DNA of 6,056 nucleotides from Selenomonadaceae bacterium (GCA_017445435.1 JAFSUE010000117.1:1-6056); one strand, 5' to 3'. Shown: positions 1 to 5,331, counted from the first letter of the stretch. Notes: generated by a model from the sequence alone, not told the origin. Program-made: numbers and translations.

Positions 1-177
1 ACAAGTGGTCTTCGGTTAGGAAGTCCCGCGCTTACGTCACGTGGATTTAAGGAAGACGATATGGCGGAAGTTGCTGACATTATCGCGTTAGTTTTGGACA
101 ATCCAACTGACGAAGATAAAAAAGTTCAAGCGCGTGAACGTGTCGCCGTACTTTGTAAAAAATATCCGATTTACTAA
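1..177 (+). CDS. glyA: Serine hydroxymethyltransferase, C-terminal fragment (5' end outside window)
   Basis: The frame is open from base 1 and gives 58 residues ending in a TAA at 175-177. It begins TSGLRLGSPALTSRGF, the conserved C-terminal segment of serine hydroxymethyltransferase (E. coli has a closely similar TSGIR...TRRGF stretch). The Arg of SGLR corresponds to the family Arg that binds the substrate carboxylate. A helical tail follows (KEDDMAEVADIIALVLDNP) and ends in KKYPIY. The enzyme is a cytoplasmic PLP protein that interconverts serine plus tetrahydrofolate with glycine plus 5,10-methylene-tetrahydrofolate. Only about the last seventh of a roughly 415-residue protein is present, so the PLP-binding lysine is outside the window. 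The gene ends just before a strong terminator, so it is probably not co-transcribed with the ABC ATPase downstream. Identification is by remembered family motif, not by database search. Confidence 0.9.
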   Translation, partial: TSGLRLGSPALTSRGFKEDDMAEVADIIALVLDNPTDEDKKVQARERVAVLCKKYPIY

Positions 178-190
178 GAAAAAATTTTTT

Positions 191-230
191 TAGGGAAGAC
201 GGAATTTATTTTCTATCTTCCCTATTTTTT
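191..230 (+). terminator. Intrinsic terminator of glyA
   Basis: A perfect 9-bp stem, TAGGGAAGA (191-199) against TCTTCCCTA (216-224), with a 16-nt loop, is followed directly by six Ts (225-230). It lies 13 bases after the glyA stop codon, as expected for a Rho-independent terminator. The next gene starts only 25 bases after the T run and no convincing -35/-10 pair is visible between them. That gene may therefore depend on read-through or on a promoter I cannot recognise. Confidence 0.85.
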
Positions 231-255
231 AATTACGACGGAGGAAAAAATTTTT

Positions 256-1620
256 GTGAATGACGTTGTTATTAAGGCGGAACATCTTTCAAAAATTTAT
301 AAGATTTACGAAAACAACATTGACCGCTTGAAGGAAGCGTTTCACCCCTTCCATAAGCGATACAGTAAAGATTTTTTTGCATTGCAGGACGTTTCCTTTG
401 AGATTAGGCGCGGCGAAAATGTTGGACTTATCGGCAAAAATGGCGCTGGTAAGTCGACGCTACTAAAAATGATAACTGGCGTTTTGACTCCTTCAGGCGG
501 AATTTTGGAAGTTAATGGTAAAATTGCGTCACTTTTGGAACTTGGCGCTGGTTTCAATCCAGATATGACGGGCATTGAAAATATTTATATGAATGGGCTT
601 TTAATGGGTCAGTCCCGCGCAGAAATGGACAACAAACTTGATGATATAGTTGCCTTCGCTGATATTGGCGATTTTGTCAAGCAACCAGTAAAAACTTATT
701 CGTCAGGAATGTTTGCGCGGCTAGCCTTCGCAGTCAACGCATTTTTGGAGCCAGATATTTTAATTATTGACGAAGCTTTAAGCGTTGGCGACGCATTTTT
801 TCAAAGTAAGTGTATGGATAAAATGCGGTCGATGATTGACAGCGGCGTCACAGTTTTATTTGTCAGCCATGATACTTTTGCGGTGAAAAATTTATGTGAA
901 CGCGCTTTTTACCTTCAAGCTGGAAAAATGATTATGGACGCGCCAGCTAAAGATGTAGTCGAAGTTTATCGAAATGAATTAATTCGTATGCGTCGTGAAG
1001 TTATCGGCGAAAAGGCGGAGCAGGTAGCGTCACTTATCGAAGAGGCTAAACTTTCCCAACTTGATGACAATACGAAAGATTTTAACATACCGATTGACGC
1101 TGAAAGTTTGTCACGTGGCAAAGAAAATTTTTTGAAGAATGCCGCTTATAATCGTTCGCAGGACGGACGCGCAGAATTGATTAATGTTCAGCTTATGGAT
1201 TTGGACGGCAAACTTGTCGACGAAGTTATTTTTGGGCAGGAAGTTATTTTGCGAATGGTCGTACAGTTCAACCAAAATATTGAGTGCTTGGGAATGGCGT
1301 ATCACATTAGAAACGCGACGGGCATTGATTTAATTTACACTGATTCGCGATTCAATAAAACGAAGGCAATTTTTGACGCCAAACGCGGCGAAGTTTACAC
1401 AATCGATTGGAAATTCAAAGTTGAACTACGGCAGGAACTATATGATATTGCCTGCGTTGTATCAACGCCGATTGACGATAAACTTATGGAGGCGCATATT
1501 TGCGATAACGTACCTTGCGCGGTGCAATTTCAAGTTGTAAGCCCCGACGTTTACACTACAATGGTTGGCGGCTATGTTCACTGGCACAATGATTTAAAAA
1601 TTAATCGCGTGAAACTTTAA
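256..1620 (+). CDS. Polysaccharide-export ABC transporter ATPase with C-terminal Wzt-like domain
   Basis: 454-residue cytoplasmic ATPase of the Wzt/TagH class, which powers export of lipid-linked O-antigen, teichoic acid or other glycans through a membrane permease (Wzm/TagG type). Visible motifs are Walker A GKNGAGKST (60-68), the subfamily segment LLELGAGFNPDMTG (93-106), the ABC signature YSSGM (148-152), Walker B DILIIDE (167-173), D-loop SVGD (176-179) and switch His in SHD (204-206). A helical linker (about 235-300) leads to a C-terminal beta-rich region (about 305-450) that matches the Wzt C-terminal carbohydrate-recognition domain in placement and pattern (GRAELINVQLMD..., FGQEVILRMVVQF). 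The start is GTG at 256, with GGAGG at 240-244 eleven bases upstream. The length suits a two-domain Wzt; a bare TagH-type NBD would be nearer 250-270 residues. No permease or glycosyltransferase gene lies beside it, so substrate and partner are unknown. ATPase class is secure; the exact glycan is not. Confidence 0.87.
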   Translation: MNDVVIKAEHLSKIYKIYENNIDRLKEAFHPFHKRYSKDFFALQDVSFEIRRGENVGLIGKNGAGKSTLLKMITGVLTPSGGILEVNGKIASLLELGAGFNPDMTGIENIYMNGLLMGQSRAEMDNKLDDIVAFADIGDFVKQPVKTYSSGMFARLAFAVNAFLEPDILIIDEALSVGDAFFQSKCMDKMRSMIDSGVTVLFVSHDTFAVKNLCERAFYLQAGKMIMDAPAKDVVEVYRNELIRMRREVIGEKAEQVASLIEEAKLSQLDDNTKDFNIPIDAESLSRGKENFLKNAAYNRSQDGRAELINVQLMDLDGKLVDEVIFGQEVILRMVVQFNQNIECLGMAYHIRNATGIDLIYTDSRFNKTKAIFDAKRGEVYTIDWKFKVELRQELYDIACVVSTPIDDKLMEAHICDNVPCAVQFQVVSPDVYTTMVGGYVHWHNDLKINRVKL

Positions 1621-1624
1621 TTTT

Positions 1625-1659
1625 AATGCGTAATTCGTAATTAGGAATGCGTAATGAAA
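1625..1659 (+). repeat. Five-unit heptamer array, copy 1
   Basis: Five consecutive 7-mers start four bases after the stop codon of the ABC ATPase gene: AATGCGT, AATTCGT, AATTAGG, AATGCGT, AATGAAA. The same four unit types in another order make up a second 35-bp array at 3767-3801 after the RTX-like gene. Both arrays end in AATGAAA. The units resemble the heptanucleotide short tandem repeats known from intergenic regions of some bacterial genomes. Any function is unknown. Confidence 0.75.
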
Positions 1660-1956
1660 ATTTTTTGCGCCAAAAGAAAAAAAGTTTATAAAAAAAATAA
1701 ATATTCAACACGCCTTACTTACTACTCACTAAAATGGAATAAGATTCTGTTACTTTCGCAGGTCTGCCGTAACGCCAAAATATGGGAGCAAAGATTTACA
1801 GTAATAGCGGCACTCTAGCGTAACAGACTAAATTTTCAAATTTCGTATGAACATAGGGCGGGATATCGACCCTTGCAGGATACCTTATTAGCCTTCATTT
1901 TTTTAGCAGTGATTTATGATAACGGAATCCCTCTAAATTTTGTTGGAAAATTTTAA
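1654..1956 (+). other. Unexplained intergenic segment: near-open frame with one amber stop, or structured RNA
   Basis: One frame runs from ATG 1654 (inside the last heptamer) to TAA 1954-1956 and is interrupted only by TAG at 1816-1818, giving 54 codons before it and 45 after. The two halves contain protein-like stretches such as CRNAKIWEQRFTVIAAL and LLAFIFLAVIYDNG, but there is no Shine-Dalgarno sequence before the ATG and I recognise no family. The same DNA has an 8-bp perfect inverted repeat, TCTGTTAC (1746-1753) with GTAACAGA (1820-1827). Nested in it is TGCCG (1765-1769) with CGGCA (1808-1812), which could form a long RNA stem. A further AT hairpin is at 1935-1953. It may be a decayed gene, a non-coding RNA, a small mobile-element remnant, or chance. 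I cannot decide from one sequence. Confidence 0.25.
1746..1827. repeat. Nested inverted repeat, potential RNA stem
   Basis: The outer arms TCTGTTAC (1746-1753) and GTAACAGA (1820-1827) are perfectly complementary. Inner arms TGCCG (1765-1769) and CGGCA (1808-1812) are also complementary and in register, with asymmetric internal loops of 11 and 7 bases. The 38-base apical part contains a weaker CCA/TGG pairing (1775-1777 with 1783-1785). No T tract follows, so it is not a standard terminator. It does not match any riboswitch consensus I know. Confidence 0.5.
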
Positions 1957-1978
1957 TCGAAATTTTAATTTATAGGTC

Positions 1979-2004
1979 TTGACTACCCCCCCTTGCGCTA
2001 GAAT
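1979..2004 (+). promoter_or_regulatory. Putative promoter of the RTX-like gene with C7 tract in a short spacer
   Basis: TTGACT (1979-1984, five of six to the sigma-70 -35 consensus) and TAGAAT (1999-2004, five of six to the -10 consensus) are separated by only 14 bases. That spacer contains seven consecutive Cs (1986-1992). A start site would fall near 2011, about 40 bases before the ATG. The 14-bp spacing is below the usual 16-18, so the promoter should be weak as it stands. Three more Cs would give the ideal 17. No better -35/-10 pair was seen before the gene. Confidence 0.45.
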
Positions 2005-2052
2005 CAGCAAGAATTTTTAAGTGTTGGTTTATATTTCAAGGAGGAATTTTTC

Positions 2053-3768
2053 ATGGCTACTTATAATTTAATAAAATCTACCGTGCCGAGTGACTTAGTC
2101 GAAGGTACGTCTGGCAACGATAGCATTGGCGTTTACGGCAATCACTCAACAGTAAATGCGCTTGGCGGCGACGATATTATTTCAGTCAACGGCGGGCGTC
2201 ACGACAGCGGCATTTGGGTTGAAGGCGACGAAACAAATTTAATTAACGCGGGCAATGGTAATGATTCAATCTACGTTGTTTCACGCGGCGCAAGTATTTA
2301 TGGCGGCAACGGTAATGATACAATTAAATTTGCAAACAAACGTAATGGAGGTTACATTTATGCAGACGGCGGCTCGGGCGACGATGTATTTTACCGCTCC
2401 AGTTACAATCCAATTTCTGAAAATGTCACGATGACCACAGGCGTGGGTGCGGATACTTTATATTTTGATAATGGTGGCTATACAGGACAATTTAAAGCTG
2501 TTGTCACTGATTTTTCCAATGACGACGCAATTTATTTAGATCAAAACTATTATAGGTCTTGGCAATACGGTCATGTAGACTGTGGCGCGTTCAGCTACAC
2601 GATTGAAAACGGAAATGTTATAATCAGCGACAATGCGTCATTAAGTGGTGACGACGTTATAGCCAATGCAATTACTCCTAAATTTACCGTAACTTTACAA
2701 GGCGTTGGAAGTATCAGCGAAGTTGCCGACGCGAAATTTTATCGCTACTGTGGAACTACGCCGTTAGAAATTACGACGTTGGGCGAACTTTTCGGCGTCG
2801 AATCAAGCAGCGGTAAAACTTCGACAGATATTGATGATGATACGGAAGATGACGTTTCAACTGAAACTACTACCACTTCTACGACGACTGAAACTACTAC
2901 AAAGAAAACTACTACCACTACCGAAATTGAAACTACTACAAATAAAACTACTCCCACTACTTCAACAAGTACGTCGACAGTTGCAAGCGGAAGTGGTAGC
3001 AGAGATACCATTATCAACAACAATTACTACGGCGATTATTACGATATGTCGAAAAATAACGGCACGATTGTCAATCAAAGCAGTGTAGAAGGCGGTGTCA
3101 CGAATAACACCAGCGTTGATAACTCCACGACGATTATTAGATACGGCAACATTTACACATATAACGGCGGAAATAAAACTATTAACGATTATGTTGAAGG
3201 GCAAGTCGTCGAACTTAAAAGCGATTATCAAGGAATTGACGTAAACGGCAACAATTTCTTGGTAAAATCCAGTAGCGGCGCGGTAAAAATTCAAAATTCG
3301 CGTGATAAATTCATCGGCTACAGCGCAAATAATAATAATGTTGTGGCGTATTCGTACTTGGCAAGCGGTGGCGGACAAATTGACGGACGCGGCAAGAATC
3401 AAGCAGAAATTATGATAGGTGGCGACAATGCTAACAATCAAATTTTCGCAGGAAGTGGCGGCAGTAGTTTATGGGGCGGCAATGGCGGCACTGATACAAT
3501 GACTGGCGGCGACGGCTACGACGAATTTTTCTTTGCAATGGGTAGCGGCAATGACCTTGTGAAAAACGCTGGCGATAATGACGTTATAAATTTGCTCGGC
3601 GTGTCACTTAGTCAAATTTCAAGTTTCAGCTATGATAGTTCGTCCGTCGACTTGAATTTTAATAACGGTGAACATTTGAAAGTTGAAAGTACGTCAAGCG
3701 TTGGTTATCGCGTGGAGAATCAAACTTTCTATTTCAATCGCTCTACAAATCAATGGGCGAATAAATAA
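2053..3768 (+). CDS. RTX-like calcium-binding repeat protein, probably secreted or surface-located
   Basis: 571 residues, rich in Gly, Asn, Asp, Ser and Thr, with very few Cys (two). The N-terminal half has Gly/Asp-rich nonapeptide-like repeats of the hemolysin-type calcium-binding (beta-roll) kind: SGNDSIGVYG (20-29), LGGDDIISVNGG (37-48), GNGNDSIYV (67-75), YGGNGNDTIKF (83-93) and GSGDDVFY (107-114). An acidic stretch (DIDDDTEDD, 259-267) and a Thr-rich linker (about 268-310) follow. Next comes an Asn-rich region (about 320-440), then a second repeat block with GGNGGTDTMTGGDGYDEFFF (475-494) and GSGNDLVKNAGDNDVINLLG (497-516), and a C-terminal tail with FYFN (559-562). There is no N-terminal signal peptide, which fits type I secretion through a C-terminal signal, but no type I exporter genes lie in the window. 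ATG 2053 has AAGGAGG at 2038-2044, eight bases upstream. No catalytic domain is seen, so the role (adhesin, S-layer-like or other) is unknown. Confidence 0.8.
   Translation: MATYNLIKSTVPSDLVEGTSGNDSIGVYGNHSTVNALGGDDIISVNGGRHDSGIWVEGDETNLINAGNGNDSIYVVSRGASIYGGNGNDTIKFANKRNGGYIYADGGSGDDVFYRSSYNPISENVTMTTGVGADTLYFDNGGYTGQFKAVVTDFSNDDAIYLDQNYYRSWQYGHVDCGAFSYTIENGNVIISDNASLSGDDVIANAITPKFTVTLQGVGSISEVADAKFYRYCGTTPLEITTLGELFGVESSSGKTSTDIDDDTEDDVSTETTTTSTTTETTTKKTTTTTEIETTTNKTTPTTSTSTSTVASGSGSRDTIINNNYYGDYYDMSKNNGTIVNQSSVEGGVTNNTSVDNSTTIIRYGNIYTYNGGNKTINDYVEGQVVELKSDYQGIDVNGNNFLVKSSSGAVKIQNSRDKFIGYSANNNNVVAYSYLASGGGQIDGRGKNQAEIMIGGDNANNQIFAGSGGSSLWGGNGGTDTMTGGDGYDEFFFAMGSGNDLVKNAGDNDVINLLGVSLSQISSFSYDSSSVDLNFNNGEHLKVESTSSVGYRVENQTFYFNRSTNQWANK
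2890..2961 (+). repeat. Two 33-bp imperfect repeats encoding the Thr-rich linker
   Basis: Bases 2890-2922 and 2929-2961 are in-frame copies differing at three positions and separated by six bases. They encode ETTTKKTTTTT and ETTTNKTTPTT (protein 280-290 and 293-303). A partial related unit (GAAACTACTACCACTTC) precedes them from about 2863. The repeats lie within a longer Thr/Ser-coding tract. Recombination or slippage between such copies could alter linker length without breaking the frame. Confidence 0.75.
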
Positions 3769-3801
3769 TTAGGAATGCGTAATGCGTAATTCGTAATGAA
3801 A
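3767..3801 (+). repeat. Five-unit heptamer array, copy 2
   Basis: Five 7-mers, AATTAGG, AATGCGT, AATGCGT, AATTCGT and AATGAAA, begin inside the TAA stop codon of the RTX-like gene (3766-3768). The units are those of the array at 1625-1659 in a different order. The copies share the 19-mer TAATTAGGAATGCGTAATG (1638-1656 and 3766-3784) and an 18-mer (1624-1641 and 3780-3797). The two arrays bracket the RTX-like gene together with its upstream region. Confidence 0.75.
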
Positions 3802-3819
3802 AGTTGATAGAATAAATTT

Positions 3820-3853
3820 AACTTCACGGAAAAATTTTCGTGGAGTTTTTTTT
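3820..3853 (+). terminator. Intrinsic terminator of the RTX-like gene
   Basis: The stem AACTTCACG (3820-3828) pairs with CGTGGAGTT (3839-3847) over 9 bp with one G-T pair. The 10-base loop is GAAAAATTTT, and the stem runs into a tract of eight Ts (3846-3853). It lies about 50 bases after the stop codon and just before the kdsB promoter, so it separates the two transcription units. Confidence 0.85.
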
Positions 3854-3867
3854 CTGCAAAAATTTTT

Positions 3868-3896
3868 TTGTAAAGTCCGCGCAGTTATGCTATCAT
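3868..3896 (+). promoter_or_regulatory. Extended -10 promoter of kdsB
   Basis: TTGTAA (3868-3873) and TATCAT (3891-3896) are separated by exactly 17 bases, and a TG dinucleotide one base upstream of the -10 (TGCTATCAT) makes it an extended -10 element. The start site would fall near 3903, leaving a leader of about 24 bases before the TTG start. The promoter lies directly after the terminator at 3820-3853. Confidence 0.7.
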
Positions 3897-3913
3897 TCAG
3901 CGCAGATTTTTTT

Positions 3914-3919
3914 GAGGAG
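3914..3919 (+). promoter_or_regulatory. Ribosome binding site that fixes the kdsB start
   Basis: GAGGAG lies seven bases before the TTG at 3927, at ideal spacing. The upstream in-frame ATG at 3840 has no such site and lies inside the preceding terminator, ahead of the promoter. The TTG is therefore the start. Confidence 0.8.
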
Positions 3920-3926
3920 TGATACT

Positions 3927-4655
3927 TTGAAAGCTTTATGTATAATTCCTGCGCGGTATGCGTCAACTCGTCTTCCTGGTAAGCCTTTAAAAGATATTTG
4001 CGGTAAGCCGATGATTTGTCGCGTTTATGAACGTGCAAGCTTGGCAAAATCTGTTGACAAAGTGATTGTGGCTACTGACGACGAAAGGATTTTGCAGGCG
4101 GTTGAAAAAAATTCTGGACGCGCTATGATGACCCGCGCAGATCACAAAAACGGTACAGATAGACTTGCTGAAGTGGCTGAAAAATTTTCTGACGTTGAAG
4201 TTATCGTGAACGTGCAGGGCGATGAACCGCTGATTGAGGCAGATTTAATTGATGAACTTGTCGCGCAGTTTGAACTTGACGCGGATTTACAAATGGCAAC
4301 CGTCGCCGTCGAACTTCATGACGAAGATGAAATGAAAAATCCCAACAATGTCAAGGTAGTTTTGGACAAAAAAAATAATGCGCTGTACTTTTCGCGGTCG
4401 CTAATTCCGTACCCAAGAAATTTTGGAAAGGCGAAAGTTTACAAGCACATCGGCATTTATGCGTACAGGAGAAAATTTTTGTTGAAATATTCTAAAATGG
4501 ATTCGACGCCGCTTGAAGAAAGCGAATCATTGGAGCAACTGCGCGTATTGGAAAATGGCTATAAAATTCGCGTGATAATAAGCGATTGTAAATTTATTGG
4601 CGTCGACACAGAGGAAGATTTAAAGTTAGTCAATGAAATTTGGCAGAAACTTTAA
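3927..4655 (+). CDS. kdsB: 3-deoxy-manno-octulosonate cytidylyltransferase (CMP-Kdo synthetase)
   Basis: 242 residues from a TTG start. The cytoplasmic enzyme joins CTP and Kdo to give CMP-Kdo plus pyrophosphate, supplying activated Kdo for the LPS inner core. The N-terminal nucleotide-binding motif IIPARYASTRLPGKPL (6-21) is the family hallmark. It is followed by VIVATDDERI (46-55), NGTDRLAEV (75-83), the metal/substrate loop VNVQGDEPLI (94-103), PNNVKVV (139-145), YFSRSLIPYPR (154-164), YKHIGIYAYRR (172-182), LEESESLEQLRVLENGY (196-212) and GVDTEEDL (225-232) with the late conserved Asp. The length matches the usual 245-250 residues. The family enzyme starts immediately before the IIPARY motif, which with the Shine-Dalgarno site and upstream promoter rules out the longer ATG-3840 frame. 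No other Kdo genes adjoin it; it has its own promoter and appears monocistronic. Confidence 0.95.
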   Translation: MKALCIIPARYASTRLPGKPLKDICGKPMICRVYERASLAKSVDKVIVATDDERILQAVEKNSGRAMMTRADHKNGTDRLAEVAEKFSDVEVIVNVQGDEPLIEADLIDELVAQFELDADLQMATVAVELHDEDEMKNPNNVKVVLDKKNNALYFSRSLIPYPRNFGKAKVYKHIGIYAYRRKFLLKYSKMDSTPLEESESLEQLRVLENGYKIRVIISDCKFIGVDTEEDLKLVNEIWQKL

Positions 4656-4701
4656 ATAAATTTTGAATTTACCATAAATATAAAGGCGCCCAAGTATGAA
4701 C

Positions 4702-4738
4702 CCCGTCTGCGCAAATCGCGTGATGCAATTTCAGCGGG
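4702..4738 (+). other. GC-rich hairpin after kdsB
   Basis: CCCG-T-CTG (4702-4709, T4706 bulged) pairs with CAGCGGG (4732-4738), enclosing a loop with possible inner CGC/GCG pairing. A T-rich run (4742-4750) follows a few bases later. It could be a weak kdsB terminator or part of a dispersed intergenic repeat together with the next hairpin. It stands out from its AT-rich surroundings. Confidence 0.4.
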
Positions 4739-4752
4739 CATGTTTCTTTTTG

Positions 4753-4782
4753 CTACTTTTTCTTTTAAAAAAGAAAAAGTAG
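4753..4782 (+). terminator. Long AT-rich hairpin, possible kdsB terminator
   Basis: CTACTTTTTCTTTT (4753-4766) is perfectly complementary to AAAAGAAAAAGTAG (4769-4782), a 14-bp near-continuous palindrome. The downstream TTTAA tail is short. It may have been longer in function before the insertion-sequence remnant landed at its foot: the 7-bp target duplication TAGTTTA overlaps the last stem bases. Its symmetry would also allow action on the opposite strand. Confidence 0.45.
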
Positions 4783-4786
4783 TTTA

Positions 4787-5219
4787 ACCTATTGTGAGGG
4801 TATAAATAATATGAAAATTTACCAAAAAATGGTATCCTGTGTGTAAGCAGGATGAACAAAAAATGTTAAAGTTTCAAGAAAATTATATCACAGACCATAT
4901 CTACTTTGAAGATTTTATTTTAATTTTTGTTTTTGTTGATGATTTAAGCTACTGTTCCTGATTGTGTCAAATTCAGAGTAAATGTCGATAATATTCGTTC
5001 GTTAAGATAACCGTACCCGCAGAAATTTATGAACTTGATTTTTTCAAAACTTGCCACATTTTTGCAAGGCTTTTTGTACCATAGCTGATAAAGGTTATGT
5101 TTCGGAAAAACTAATTCAAAGTAGAGCGGGTGTTGGCTAATTCATTGCTTTATGCTTATTTATTGCTCAGTCTAACTGCATTAAGTCTTTAATTTTTTAG
5201 TATTACTCTCACAACGGGT
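4787..5219 (+). mobile_element. Deleted insertion-sequence remnant, tentatively IS982-like
   Basis: The 433-bp segment has inverted ends: ACCTATTGTGAGGGTA (4787-4802) against the complement of TACTCTCACAACGGGT (5204-5219), 13 of 16 matching. It is flanked by the 7-bp direct repeat TAGTTTA (4780-4786 and 5220-5226), a plausible target duplication. Inside are translated fragments that look like transposase. One is an N-terminal piece from ATG 4863 (MLKFQENYITDHIYF...) with DFILIFVFVDDL. A +1-frame continuation follows (VPDCVKFRVNVDNIRSLR). A later piece is IADKGYVSEKLIQS (5081-5122); the DKGY-type motif is common in DDE transposases. A full element of this kind would be about 1 kb, so the middle is missing and the frame is broken. 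The family assignment is from memory of IS982-like proteins and is tentative. The mobile origin is well supported by ends and duplication. Confidence 0.7.
4863..5140 (+). pseudogene. Transposase remnant, frameshifted and internally deleted
   Basis: The intact start (ATG 4863, AGGA at 4849-4852) gives 32 residues ending at TGA 4959-4961. The +1 frame from 4954 continues coherently (VPDCVKFRVNVD) to a TAA after LR. A third piece carries IADKGYVSEKLIQSRAGVG and stops at 5138-5140. In a full transposase the first and last motifs would be about 200 residues apart; here they are about 60 codons apart, so most of the catalytic core, including acidic residues, is gone. The protein cannot be active. 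A small hairpin (ATCCTG 4834-4839 with CAGGAT 4848-4853) covers the ribosome site, as is often seen in IS leaders. Confidence 0.55.
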
Positions 5220-5272
5220 TAGTTTAATAAAAAAATTCCTATAGCCTAAAAGATACCACCTAAATTGCCTCG

Positions 5273-5301
5273 TTGGACTTTTTCTGAAAGCGTGATATAA
5301 T
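5273..5301 (+). promoter_or_regulatory. Promoter of gyrA
   Basis: The perfect -10 TATAAT (5296-5301) is preceded by TG at 5293-5294 (extended -10). TTGGAC (5273-5278) sits 17 bases upstream as a partial -35. The start site would be near 5308, giving a leader of about 24 bases. It lies about 50 bases beyond the IS remnant, so gyrA is transcribed independently of it. Confidence 0.8.
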
Positions 5302-5331
5302 TTAGCGTCAAAAGAAAATGAGGTGTAAATA

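Noticed and set aside
342..575. 77-codon minus-strand frame inside the ABC ATPase gene
   Set aside because: Complement of the well-supported Walker A region; no ribosome site or family resemblance.
1660..1700. Terminator for the ABC ATPase gene (TTTTG-CGC-CAAAA followed by A-rich DNA)
   Set aside because: The loop is three bases, the stem is weak, and no T tract follows on the plus strand.
1746..1827. Integron attC site
   Set aside because: The arms contain GTTAC/GTAAC but lack the GTTRRRY/RYYYAAC core pair and the typical R'-L'-L''-R'' layout; no integrase or cassette is present.
1840..1930. Riboswitch or sigma-28-type promoter in the GGGCGGGATATCGACCC region
   Set aside because: It matches no riboswitch consensus I know, and GCCGATAA with its upstream element is absent; only a 4-bp AGGG/CCCT stem is visible.
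1971..2561. 11-mer TATAGGTCTTG present both before the RTX promoter (1971-1981) and within the gene (2551-2561)
   Set aside because: A few 11-mer matches are expected by chance in 6 kb, and no longer similarity surrounds it.
2745..3441. Minus-strand frames (92 and 159 codons) and a plus-strand 85-codon frame across the Thr/Asn-rich part of the RTX gene
   Set aside because: They are low-complexity shadows (Val-rich or Leu/Lys-rich) of the ACT/ACN-type codons in the real gene.
3769..4047. 92-codon minus-strand frame opposite the kdsB start
   Set aside because: It covers the heptamer array, terminator and promoter in antisense, and its end (ELRITHS) is simply the translated heptamers.
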